From Cymbidium sinense (Eukaryota > Streptophyta > Magnoliopsida > Asparagales > Orchidaceae), in NCBI GenBank assembly GCA_021442155.1, contig CM038221.1:79934494-79998493 (forward strand): DNA of 64,000 bases. The letters are read 5' to 3'. Below the pieces are notes generated by a model, which had not been told where the DNA came from, ran no database searches, and worked only from the letters and a program-made list of their open reading frames with translations. Below are positions 1 to 10,540 of the stretch, in pieces. Positions within the stretch are counted from its first letter, which is position 1, and every line of letters begins with the position of its first letter. Made by a program: the position numbers and the translations under genes.

Positions 1-29
1 ATGTTATTCTTAATTTAGATTTATATTGA

Positions 30-31
<2 letters not shown>

Positions 32-93
<62 letters not shown>

Positions 94-101
94 TATATAT
101 A
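32..101. repeat. (TA)n microsatellite
   Basis: About 70 bp of almost pure TA dinucleotides with one C interruption near 93. It lies in non-coding AT-rich DNA and has no recognisable neighbour on its left because the window starts there. Confidence 0.97.
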
Positions 102-1306
102 TTTATTCTTGAAGTGTTTCAAAAAATTCTCAATACTCAAGTTGCTTAATCAGATCTGAAAAGTCATATCAACTAGACTAGGGTTGTTTGGAAATTTTCT
201 AAGACTTAGGAAAATAAGAGCTCAATAAGATAAAGTTAATATCTTAATCATTTCAATATATTTTATTTAAACTCCTACATATTTTTCTGCATTTTAAAAT
301 TGCATTATTCTTTAATTATTCTTTGAATTATTCTTTTTGGGATAATCTAAATCACTTTCATGAGTTTAATTATCATCTACTACGCTTTCAAGTAAGGTGA
401 ATTTATTTCATACTTCATTTAACTATTTACATGCTTAATTTTATTAATTATCTATTTATTTTTGCACGAGAATAAAACTATTTAAGAATTATCCTAATTA
501 TTCTTTTTCTCTCTCCTATCTACTTATTTCCTCTCTCTTATCAAAATTTTCATTCTAATATTTTTTTGGCCAAATTTTCATGTGGGATTTATTCAAATTA
601 TTGCCATAATAATTCCCTTATTTATTAAAGTTTTTAAAATTTCTTTGTGAGAATTTTAAAATTAAACGATTTTCAATTTTAATAAATTGTATTTGCCATA
701 TGTGTGCAAATTTGATTTTATCCTATTATGGCTTGGATTGGCCGACCCCAATTTTTAGTAATCTCATCTAAATTGAGTTAATTTGAATTAATTCAGGTTA
801 ATTGAAATTCAAATTAAATTGAGCCTTGATTTTATGCATTTTCCAATTTAAGATTTCTATTTTTGGAATTCTTATGATCTAACCCCTTTTAATTTATTTT
901 TAATTAATTTAATTAATATAAAATGATTTAGGTTGGTTATTAATTAAACACCATGTTATACTCTTGGTTGATTGCATTGATTTAAATTTAATCCATGTTT
1001 GAAAACCATGTGGTCAAAAATCCTTCTTGATTTTCCTTGATTGATTTTATTATTTAGATTTCTTATAACATGCCTTAATTTTTTCAATCAATCTTAGTTA
1101 ATATAATGTCTTTCTCTCTCTTTAGCTTTGGTCGACCACTCCTTAATTAAATTGAGTTAGATTCAAACTATTGTCATGTAGTTAATTTTTGGAACTCAAG
1201 TTTCTTGCCAAAATAATGTTCCCTTTTTTATTCATGCTTAGCCGAAAATCAATGAAATTTATTCTCTTGATTATTTTTGATTTAATTGATTAATTTCTTA
1301 TTCTCA

Positions 1307-1309
<3 letters not shown>

Positions 1310-1387
<78 letters not shown>
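1310..1387. repeat. (CT)n microsatellite
   Basis: Nearly 80 bp of uninterrupted CT dinucleotides ending in TTCTCTC. GA/CT tracts of this kind bind GAGA-type (BBR/BPC) factors in plants, but nothing here shows this one is functional. Confidence 0.97.
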
Positions 1388-1394
<7 letters not shown>

Positions 1395-1904
1395 TGGTCA
1401 AAATTCAAGCATTTTTGTTTGAATTTAATTTTTTGTGATCATTTTGTTTTTTTTTTTTGAGATTAATACTTTTCTTATTAATTTTTTCTCTCATTATTTC
1501 CCTCTTCTTCTTTTGGCTTGATAGAAATTATCTTGATCCTAACTCTATTTAAAGAGATGATCTCATGACTTAATCCGCTTGACTCTCTCCATTAGGCCGA
1601 CCCTTTACAATTTAATTTTGGAGACTCTTTTAAATTCTATTTGCTAAAGCTCTTAATCATCTTCCATTGTTATACTTATCTCTTGGCCAAAACTTTGCTT
1701 AAAGTTTTGATTGAAGCAAAGTGTAAAGAGCTTTGATCCTTTTTTGTTTCTTCATTAGCTAAGACCATAGCTTGAAAAACAAGTGCTAAGTCTATCTTCT
1801 CTCTTCTTAACTTCATCTACATCTAAGAGGAGATCATATTCATAAGTTTCAAGCATCTTTCTAGCCATAGAAAGTTTACATCAAGTAAATTAATTTCATT
1901 GTTT

Positions 1905-2610
1905 ACACATACAAAGACTTGAGTAAGAGTATTTATTTTATTTTAATCTTTTGAATCATTAGTTTCATTGGTATGATTAGGATTAAAAGATTTATGTGCT
2001 TTATTATTAAGGTTTTTCTATAATCTCTTTTTATTCAACTTCAAGTGATTCAAAATATTCTTTTTAGTTTGATTGATTTGAATTAATATCTTCAAGACTT
2101 CTCATATTTATAATCTTTCATAAATTTCATATTAAAAATATTTGACATTCATATTGTATTAATTAAATATGATTTGTTTTAACAACGGTAAAGATTTCCT
2201 AAAGTCCTTTTTAATTTATCTTTCAAGAAATTTTCAAATCATATATCACTTTGCATACACATAAAAGCCTCGAGTAAAAAAAGTGCTTTCACTTTTTCTC
2301 TTGAATATTTAAGTTTATTGGTTTGATTTAAATGAAAAGTTTTATGTGATTTATTGTCAAAATATTCTCTTAATCTCTTTTCTTTCTTCCTTCAAAAGAT
2401 TTGAAATATTTTCTCTTTGGTTTGATTGAATTGGATTTATATTCATAAGGCTTTCATAAACTTTTATTTGTTGAATTTTATTTTCAATACTATAAACCAA
2501 AAATTTGTACAAGAGATTTAATCTTCATATTTCACTTTTGCACATTTTGTTTTGAAGCTTTCAAGTTCATTTATTTTATAAAATATAAATATAAGTTTGA
2601 GCTCTTCAAT
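1905..2610 (+). repeat. Degenerate ~350-bp tandem duplication
   Basis: Two consecutive blocks share the same order of landmarks: ACACATA(C)AAAG..CT(T/C)GAGTAA at about 1905 and 2258, then TTTATGTG(C/A)TTTATT at about 1990 and 2341, then AATCTCTTTT at about 2022 and 2372, then a TTTGATTGA(T/A)TT segment at about 2070 and 2423. The offset is close to 353 bp throughout, so this is a tandem duplication that has diverged by substitution and small indels. Confidence 0.7.
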
Positions 2611-2639
2611 CTTATTTGTCTTCATATTATTTTAGTTGG

Positions 2640-3300
2640 GACTTGAGTGTAAAATCTTTCTAAATTGAGAGTTAGATACTTTGTATCTTTTTTTTTATTC
2701 TCTTATACTTTGTTGGGGTTGTACTTGCCTATGTAGGAAAGTATGTGTTGGAGTTGTACTTACCTGATGTAGGAAAGTATGTGTTGGGGTTGTACTTGCC
2801 TGATAAAGAAAAGTATGTATTGGGGTTATACTTGCTTATGTAAGATAGTATAATGTTGGGTTATACTTGCCCATGTAAAAAAGTATTGGTCTTGTATTAT
2901 ACTTGCCCGTATAGAAAGTACATGTTGGGGTGGTACTTACCCCGTGTATAAAAGTATGTGTTGGGGTTATACTTGCCCCATGTATAAAAGAATGTGTTGG
3001 GGTTATACTTGCCCAGTATTTAAAAGTATATGAGATTGATTGTAAGCTCATTCTACTTTGTGAATTCTTAATCAGGGTAACTAGGTGTACATGTAAGCTA
3101 ATTTTTTAGTTTGGTCGAACAATATGAAAATCCTTGTGCCTCTCATCTCCTTATATTTCTGCATTTATTTTGATTTATTATTTTGCTCAATTTTAATATT
3201 ATAATTTATAATTAACTTTTCTACAAAATTTTAAAAACTAAGTTTTAAATTGATACTCTTTTAAAATACTCAATTCACCCGCCCTCTGGGTGCCATAGCC
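2640..3300 (+). mobile_element. 3' part of a SIRE/Maximus-like Ty1-copia LTR
   Basis: After a minisatellite the sequence reads GATTGTAAGCTCATTCTACTT, then AATCAGGGTAACTAGGTG, then TTTCTGCATTT, and ends in CAATTCACCCGCCCTCTGGG. This order is typical of the R/U5 end of SIRE/Maximus-type copia LTRs, where a CAATTCACCC..CTCT block lies just upstream of the LTR end. No tRNA-iMet primer-binding site and no copia gag-pol follows. Instead the sequence switches at about 3300 to a minus-strand gypsy LTR. It is therefore a solo or truncated LTR that interrupted the gypsy LTR. The 5' limit is not visible to me. Confidence 0.6.
2711..3033 (+). repeat. 36-bp minisatellite, about 9 copies
   Basis: Nine imperfect units follow each other, each of the form TTGGGGTTRTACTTGCCY.ATGTA.AAAGTATGTG. 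Units start near 2711, 2747, 2783, 2819, 2854, 2890, 2923, 2959 and 2995. Length varies from 33 to 36 bp. It sits inside the copia-type LTR, upstream of the U5-like end. The antisense reading frame across it (2836-3051) is only a translation of the repeat. Confidence 0.93.
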
Positions 3301-6300
3301 TATTAATATATTTATAATTAACATCTTTCTCTTAATGTTAAGTGGGTTTATAATAATTTTAAAGTTAATGAATTTCTTATTTACATATGAGTTTAGAGAC
3401 TGATTAATTTTAATTTTTAATTGATTTGTTTGACTTATTATAAATTTATCAATTAATTAATCTAAGGGTTAATTAAATTTCCATTCTTAATTACTCCTTA
3501 AACCCTAAATGTTTAATTTATTAAAATCCTCAATATTAATTTCCCATTCTTAATTACTCCATAAATCCTAAATGAATAATTAAGTTTTCTGATGTTATTT
3601 AAAGTATCTTGAGTTAATTCCATTATTTCTTATTCAAATTAACCTTGAACTTGAAAATTTCATTACTTTTGATCCAAAATCATTTTGCTTTAAAATTTCT
3701 ATGGCAAGTGGGGTTCAATGGGGTTCTTTACCAATTCATTTCCCAAAATTTTATTTTAATCAAAGGTGTATTTTAAGATTAATTAAAGTTTTAATGAATT
3801 CAATTAAACCTAAATTAAGCCTAAATTATTAGGAATTATTTAAAGCTTTTAATTTTCCATGATTCCTTTTTGAATGATGAATCCAAAGAAGGTTTATTTC
3901 TAATTTTAAAATTTTGGTTTGATTTATTATTAATTTTTAATGTCTAGGCTAATTAAATGACTGAATTAAATCATTTAATTTTAAATTACATCATTTTGAG
4001 GATTAATAAATTTTAGTGGGGTTTAATATTTTTCTTAAGCTCACTACTTAATTCTTATTATAATATTTTAAGTAAATTCCATACTTTTTCTTAATTTTCT
4101 TATGTTATTATTAATTTATTTCATTAAATTAAGATTTAAAGATGAAAAATTTTATATATTTCAATTTAGTTACCAATAAATCATGAAAAATTTATTTAAG
4201 CTTTGTTTTAGCTTCAATTTTACTTTCTTAAAGTTTCAAGTTGATTGGATTAATATATTTAGGTTAATTAAGATTTAATTAATTTTAATTAAACTCAAAT
4301 TAACTTAATATTTCTCAATAAAAATTGGGGATTCTAAGTTTATTGGATTCCACTCATTGAGATGAATGTATTGAGCCTTTATATGCATTTTTTGGTCGGA
4401 TATTTTAAATTTTATGAATTTCTGAAGTTTCTAGCAATTTTCTATACTTTCTAAATCTAAAAAATCTAGATTTCTCTCTTAACCCAGTCAACACCACTTT
4501 ACACGTGATGCCACACGGTTGGGCCACACGGGATCTACGTGGATCACATGTTAAAATGATGACGAGGATGGAGTTTTATTGGGACCGTCCAATCTTTCGA
4601 CCTATGACCTATCCATGCTTTCCTTAAGGGATTAAATCAAGTGGTATCACTAGATTACAACCTAGAAGGAACAGACGGTAGTGACTTTGTCCCCCTCATC
4701 CACAGTGATAATCAAGCGCCGTCAAATTTTTGGTTTTATCATTGGTGATCTACATTGCAAAAACATAGAATTTTTACTGTAAAATGATCAAAGTGTAACC
4801 TAGAAGGGATCTATATGGTTTGATCTTACCCAAGATATATTTTTTTTCATAAAGAACCAACGTGAAATCAAAGGAAGGTCAATTTCATCCATACCTCACT
4901 AGCGTTGGGTTGGATTTCAAAAACATTCATGGAAGTTGTGTGAAACCTTTTGAGAATATTGCACGTCTTGCCTCTCTCTAAATTGATGTAGTGATTAATG
5001 TCCTTCACTGCTCACCGGAGCTCGATGTTGGGAACAATTGGAGGGTTCAAGAGGAGCAGAAAAGTTCTTTTTTTCTATTTTACTTGGGGAAGCTATTGGA
5101 ATGAGTTAGGGGCCTTAATTTTATTTTCATCTTACCTTTTATAAATGGCCAAAAGCCATTTCATTGGCTTTGAAAAGTGGTTGATAGCAATTATAGGTAT
5201 TTGTGGTCTAATGATAGTGCTAAAGGCGATGAGAAGGTTAAAATTGAAAGCTCAATCTCTTAGGGGGTGAGACAACAAGTATGGGTGGAGTTTTGGATGA
5301 GAGGGGAGTGAAATGGCTTGGTTTTGAGCTTGTTCTTCTCTATGGTATCTTCTTCTCTCTTCTTGGACTGATTAGTAGCTTCTTGAACTCCTAGTATGGA
5401 TTGGCAACTTCCTTATGTTCATCTTAAGATGGGTCTTAATGAAATCTAAGTTCAATTGCCTTGAATTTGGGTTTAAATGTTTCGGTTTAGTCCATTTGAC
5501 CATATTCTCCCTTAGGATTGATTTTGGTTAAGTCATCTAATCAATGGATTTAGATTTAGGATGTAATTGTACCTAAGTGCCCATTAGAAGTTTTATAGGC
5601 CAATTGATCCATATTATATGGAGTTTGATGTGGTTTAGCCAAACATCAACCATTTTGACTTAAATAGCTCAAATTGAGTCTCTTAACCTCTTTGGTTATT
5701 TAATAATTTATATTTACATTTAATTATATTTAGTTGACTATTTACAATGATTATGCTCAATAAATTTCATTTGATTTAAATTAAATTTTGATTGTAAACC
5801 AAATCAACCCATTTTGATCGAAATGGGTTAAGTTGGGTTTAATTGATTCAAATAATCAATTTGACTAAATTAAAGTGTGTTTAGTTTTCATTCATATTTT
5901 ATTAAGTGTTTAAGATTATTTAGAGTAATTAATTTCATTTGACTTGATGTTAATGTTGATTTTGACTTATTTTGACACAAATTAGGCTTGATGGGTCAAA
6001 TTCAATTCAGTTAAGTTAAATGATCAAATTGATCAAATTAAACCCAAATAATTGTTAAATTATATTCATTTATGATTTCCAAATAATTTTAGATACTTGA
6101 TTTGAATTAATTTTAATTTAATTTGAATTTAGCTTCAATAAGGTTCAATTGGGTTAACTGATTTAATTAACCCATTTGAGACCTTATTAGATTTAGACTT
6201 TTTTTATATTTATGTTTGATTTAGATTTATATTTGATCTATTATTAGATTTTAATTTGTTTATAATATTCTAAGTTCTTAATTTGAAAATCCTCAATCTA

Positions 6301-6366
6301 AGATTAATTATCCTAATTACTAGGATTTGGAGATGATGTTAACCTCATCCTAAAATGAAGTCAATA
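3300..6366 (-). mobile_element. 3' LTR of gypsy element A, truncated
   Basis: Read on the minus strand from 6366 down, this begins TATTGACTTCATTTTAGGAT and follows the same order as the F LTR that starts TGTTGACCTTAATTTTGGAT at 10541. Shared landmarks are a TATA motif (5136-5150), the CACGTG region near 4500, a block ending in CCCCAATTTTTATTGAG near 4320, and matches right up to 3300. It lies downstream of A's integrase in the same orientation, so it is A's 3' LTR. At 3300 it stops against the copia LTR, leaving about 3.1 kb of a ~6.8-kb LTR. I see no clean polypurine tract just upstream of 6366. Confidence 0.72.
5136..5150 (-). promoter_or_regulatory. TATA-like element in A LTR
   Basis: Minus-strand GGCCATTTATAAAAG lies 1.2 kb inside the LTR. 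The same position in the F LTR reads GGCCAACTATAAAAG (12381-12395), so the TATAAAAG core and its flank are conserved between two LTR copies. This makes it a reasonable candidate for the U3/R promoter. No transcription evidence is available. Confidence 0.5.
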
Positions 6367-8110
6367 AATGGACCTCAATATGTGTGGTAAACTAACTAGA
6401 GTACACCACACACATTGGCATTGATTGAATTAATCAATAGATTTTATAAGGACAACAAGAATTTGAATGGGATTGAATTTTGTTTTAAATTTGAGATTTT
6501 AATTTAGTTTTGATTTTGATTTTAAATTTGATTTTGAATTTGATTGTGAAATATAGGCATAAACATGCCATAAATTGTTCTAAAAAAAGATTATTGTTAA
6601 AATAATCAAGATTTACTAGCCTCTAAGAAGAACAAAGATGTTATTATTAAAAAAAAAACTCATCAAGGAATCTAGCCCTAACATAGTTTTGATGGGAAAA
6701 AAAGATTCCTCTAAGGGACTTATTTTTATCCTGACTATACTAAAGTTTGGTTTTCTATTAGTTTTCAATGGATAACCTAGGAAGAAGGCAATGAGACTCA
6801 TATCTTTCTAAGTGAGATTAGCCAAAGGGGTAGTCTAAATGACTAACCTAAAAAGAGGATCTATATGTAGATTCTAAAGTTTATTTTTCTTTCTTAGAAA
6901 GGATGCCACTATAAATACTCACTCTTATCTAGGGATGATGGTTGGAGAGGATGCCACCGTGAATACTTACTCTCAACCAAACCATAAATTTTAACTAGAA
7001 AAGGATGTCACTAGGGGACTTACTTTTATTTTGTTAGCTATTAAGGAGGGGTCTTCAATGGCTTAATTCAAACCAAAATAACTAGACTGAGGAAAAGGAG
7101 CCTTCAATATCTTAGTTCTTAATCCTCTAGAATTTGACAAATATTTCCATCTCTAAATTTCTTTTCTTTTGAACTAGAAGTGGTCATAAGAATTTAAATC
7201 CTAATATAGTAAAATCCAGCTAATATAAAAGGGCCTCCAATGGCTTTGTTCCAACTTAAATAACTTGAAAAAGGATAGGGGTCATAATGAGTTAATCATA
7301 TTCTTATTTATAGAAAGGAAGCCTACTAAGGGACTTACTCCTATCTTGTTAGCTATCAAGAAGGAGCCTTCAATGACTTGATTCTAGCTTAGATAGCTAA
7401 AATGAGGAATGGGTCCTCATCACTTAATCTTAATCCTCAAATTTTGGCTAGTAAGAAAGGGTTCTTGGTGACTTAATCTTGACTTAGATAGTCTATTTAA
7501 TAGGAAAGGGGTCTTAGTGACCTAATCATATCCTTATCTTTTAGAGAAGATTCTTACTATGGGAATTATGCATATCTTGTTAGCTATTAAGAAGGGGCTT
7601 TTGATGGCTTAATTTCAACTTAAGTAGCCTGACTGAAGAAAGGAGCCTTCAATGGCTTAGTTCATAATCCTTTTGATTTTTTATGAAGGATGCCAACTTA
7701 GGGACTTACTCTTTATCTTGTTATCTATTAAGAAAGGGCATTTGATGTCTTAATTCCAACTCAAATAGCTAAAGTGAGGAAAAGGTATTGATGAATTAAT
7801 CCTAAATCTAAAATTTGGACTAGTAAGAAATGAGTCTTAGTGACTTAAGCCTAACCTAGATAGCCTATTGGAATGAGGCCTTTAACTGCTTGAATCCATT
7901 TTTAAAAGATTCAAAATATATTAATAAATGAATCAATTCCAAGTTAACAATTACAAAAAATAATATTGTAGATAAAATTTAACTTGAAATAAACCTATTT
8001 ATTTCAAAAAAGATCAATTTTTGTGCCCAAATAAATTACAAAAATAAAATTTTTGTAAATATAGCTTTATTGATTATTTTTGGAATTGAAGCACAATTCA
8101 TACTAAATAT
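6367..8110 (-). repeat. Post-integrase spacer of element A with degenerate tandem repeats
   Basis: No gene is present. From about 6600 to 7900 a block of roughly 100-130 bp recurs. On the minus strand its elements are AATCCTCC..ACTTAAG, CCATTGAAGG(C)CCC..TTAATAGCTAAC, AAGATA.GAGTAAGTCCC and (A/G)GTGGCATCC. The same blocks in the same order occur downstream of H's integrase on the plus strand (28980-29620), so this is an inherited non-coding module between pol and the 3' LTR of this family. Some blocks include stop-poor stretches, but none reads as a known protein. Confidence 0.65.
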
Positions 8111-8119
8111 TTTTTTAGC

Positions 8120-9335
8120 TAATGTCCATTAATAGGTGGCATTGGATGTTCACCATTACAAGTTATTAATGCTAATAAAAACCACCATCATAGGCTTTTT
8201 CCACAATGAACTGTCCTTCCCATGTTGGCTCAAATTTCCAGCCTATTGTGCGATGAGCTAAAATTAGCCTTCTAAGAATCAAGACCAAGTCTCCTACTTG
8301 GAAAGTTCTAGAATGGTCCAATTTATCATGCGCTTGAACCATACGTGATTGGTAAAGTTCAACATCTTGTTGAGCTCTCAAACATCTTCCTTCAAGACTT
8401 TAAAGTTCTTTTAGTTGATGTTTATGATTTTGATTTGTTGTAATGTTGTTGTTGACTGTGATCCTCAGAGATGATAGTTGTACTTATAATGGAAGAATAA
8501 CTTTAGTTTCACAAATTAAAGCATACTGTGTAGATTGAGTTGGTGTCCTATATGTGGTTCAATGGGCCCATATCAACCAATTTTTCATGTCACTGATGTT
8601 TATTTTCACCAAGAACTTTTTTCAAAATTTGAACAAGTGCTTTATTAAAGGCTTCAGCCAATCCATTTGCACTAGGTTAATAGATGGTTGAATACATCCA
8701 ATCGATGTTATGTTTAGTCATGAAGTGATTTATTTTGGTGGATCTAAATGATGGGCCATTATCAAATATGATTTGGCGAGGGATGCTAAATCAATATGCA
8801 ATATTTTTTGAAAGAACTTAAGTACATGGTATGTTTTAACATCTTTGAATGGAATTGCCTTGGCTCATTTAGAAAAGTAATCAGTTGTAGCTAGCATAAA
8901 ATGGAGCACTTTTGATGATGGCGAATCAATAAGCCCTATGACATCGGTACCCCAACTCTCAAAAGGCCAAGAGGCAATTGTTGGATGTAATAGATTAGGT
9001 TACTGATGGAAGACCATACCATGTACTTGGCATTAATGGCAACACATGCAATTTCCATGCAGTCATCTAATATATTTGGCCAATAATACTCAAGTCTTTT
9101 AATCTTTAATTTCTTTTTAGGACAAAATTAGTGAGCACTGCATAATCCAGAATGTGATTCAATCATAATCTTGTGAGTTTCTTGTTTATCTAACCAACGT
9201 AGCGACATTTGATTGAATGATTAATAATACAACACATTATTGATTAATAAATAAGATAGACACATTTCTTAATTGATTTTCTATTGATTTGTCTTTAGGG
9301 AGCCACCCCTCACTCAAGTTGTCAATGAATGGTTA
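8120..9335 (-). pseudogene. Element A integrase (Ty3/gypsy), decayed
   Basis: Minus-strand reading frames give the integrase in order. The N-terminal zinc-binding region has LDKQETHKIMIESHSGLC near 9210-9140. The catalytic core start is SWGTDVIG near 8955, keeping the first catalytic Asp. The C-terminal segment has DLELYQSRMVQ-like sequence, then RTFQVGDLVLILRR (8381-8172). Integrase joins the cDNA to host DNA. There are many frameshifts and stops, and the second zinc-binding cysteine pair reads CVAINAK rather than C..C. It is followed on the minus strand by the repeat spacer and 3' LTR. It is closely related to the H integrase at 27600-28870. Confidence 0.82.
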
Positions 9336-9411
9336 TCTTTAATCACATTCTTCTTGACCTCAGTAAGAGTAATATAGAAGACAGGATTTGCTGGTTCTAA
9401 AACTTCTATAG

Positions 9412-9447
<36 letters not shown>
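9412..9447. repeat. (TA)n microsatellite inside A RNase H region
   Basis: About 36 bp of TA dinucleotides immediately after the RNase H frame segment that ends AKEIVCQ. It has expanded inside the dead pol gene and produces the YIYIYI run in the local frame. Confidence 0.95.
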
Positions 9448-9449
<2 letters not shown>

Positions 9450-9454
9450 ACATA

Positions 9455-9885
9455 CAATTTCTTTTGCAAATTTAGCCAAAGGATCAGCTATAGCATTATC
9501 TTCGCATGATATTATATACAGAGTCACAAAAGGGATATGTTCAAGTAGTTTCAATGTATATTATTAATAATTGAAAAGTTTTAGGTGCCAAACCTTATAG
9601 ATTCTGCTCACTTGTTTAATAACTAGTTAGGAATTTCTAAAGATTTTAATCTTTTTAATATCCATAAGGATTGCTAACTCTTCCATATTTATAAGAGCCT
9701 CATATTTAGCTTCATTATTTGTACTGGGCTTAGAAAAATGGTAGCAATATCACATTATTCATTTTTTTTGGAGTTATAAAGATTAATCTAATCATGCCTT
9801 TCCTAAGATAGATGAATTCAACTCTTCATCTTTCTTAGAAAATGCTACGTCATCAAAATACAACTATTAGGTGGCATTTTTGTCC
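9455..9885 (-). pseudogene. Element A second (archaeal-type) RNase H, decayed
   Basis: On the minus strand the domain starts with YFDDVAFSKKDEELNSS (about 9880). It continues with KPSTNNEAKYEAL (about 9735-9695), which holds the NNEA motif with the catalytic Glu, and ends with LLEHIPFVTLYIISCEDNA then DPLAKFAKEIV (9552-9455). This order is that of the extra RNase H that Tat-lineage gypsy elements carry between RNase H and integrase. The usual GDS catalytic segment is degraded to FRNS. The YFDDVA start is shared with H and differs from YFDGA in D. Confidence 0.78.
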
Positions 9886-9889
9886 TTTA

Positions 9890-10540
9890 AATTCATGACT
9901 TACACATCTAAGATATAAGCATTTAAAGGAGAACCCTCAAGGAGAGGATGTGCTTCTAAGAAGTCAGCTACAACTTGACTCTTTACAAAACAAATGGGGT
10001 TAAATGAAATTTCAAATTGCAATCAAATCATAGACCAATGGGCTAAACATGCAGATAGTGTTAGGAAGGTCATAAGATATTACAAAGGATTTACTCTTGG
10101 GATCAAGTTCACTTTATGTGAAAGCATGTAATGCCTTAGTTTTTGAGCAGAAATAAAATACAAAAGCTAAATAGTGCTTTTCAATGTGTGGATAATTCAT
10201 CTTTGCTAGGATAAGTCTACTGCTTAAATAATAAAATGCATTTTCATTACTTTCTTTATTGACTTGAGCTAATAAAGCTCCAAGGGATTTATATAAAGCT
10301 GTAGTATATAGAATGAATGGCTTCCCTAGGATTAGGGCAACCAAAATAAGAGGATTAATTAAATATGATTTTAAACTTTCTAATGAACTTTGGAATTTTT
10401 CATCTCAAATAAATTTAGAATCCTTCTATATTAATGCCATAAATGGTTTGCATATTTCATATAGAGTTGATATAAATCTTTTTAAGTATGCAAGCATACA
10501 CTAGAATAATCTTACTTGTCTAGGACTTCTAGGTGGTGGC
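9890..10540 (-). pseudogene. Element A reverse transcriptase thumb / RNase H, truncated
   Basis: The minus-strand frame begins at 10540 with PPPRSPRQVRLF, the start of the RT connection region. It then gives AYLKRFISTLYEICKPF, then LILGKPFILYTTALYKSLGA, then NAFYYLSSRLILAKMNYPHI and a final KTKALHAFT (10344-10114). These are the classic RT-RNase H landmarks of Tat-type pol. Everything upstream (RT palm, protease, gag) is missing because the F LTR starts at 10541, which makes this an insertion breakpoint. The remaining stretch to about 9890 is the degraded tether before the second RNase H. Confidence 0.82.

Larger units (their letters stand above)
102..2640. other. AT-rich non-coding stretch, possibly body of a copia LTR
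   Basis: I see no gene here. The sequence is AT-rich and stop-dense in all frames. It is contiguous with the copia-type LTR end at 2640-3300, so part or all of it may be the upstream part of that LTR, but I cannot find a convincing TG start. It contains a long CT microsatellite (1310-1387) and a visible ~350-bp duplication (about 1905-2610). Confidence 0.4.

Noticed and set aside
2836..3051. Minus-strand frame with repeated ITPTHTFIHG
   Set aside because: Translation of the 36-bp minisatellite; no independent support.
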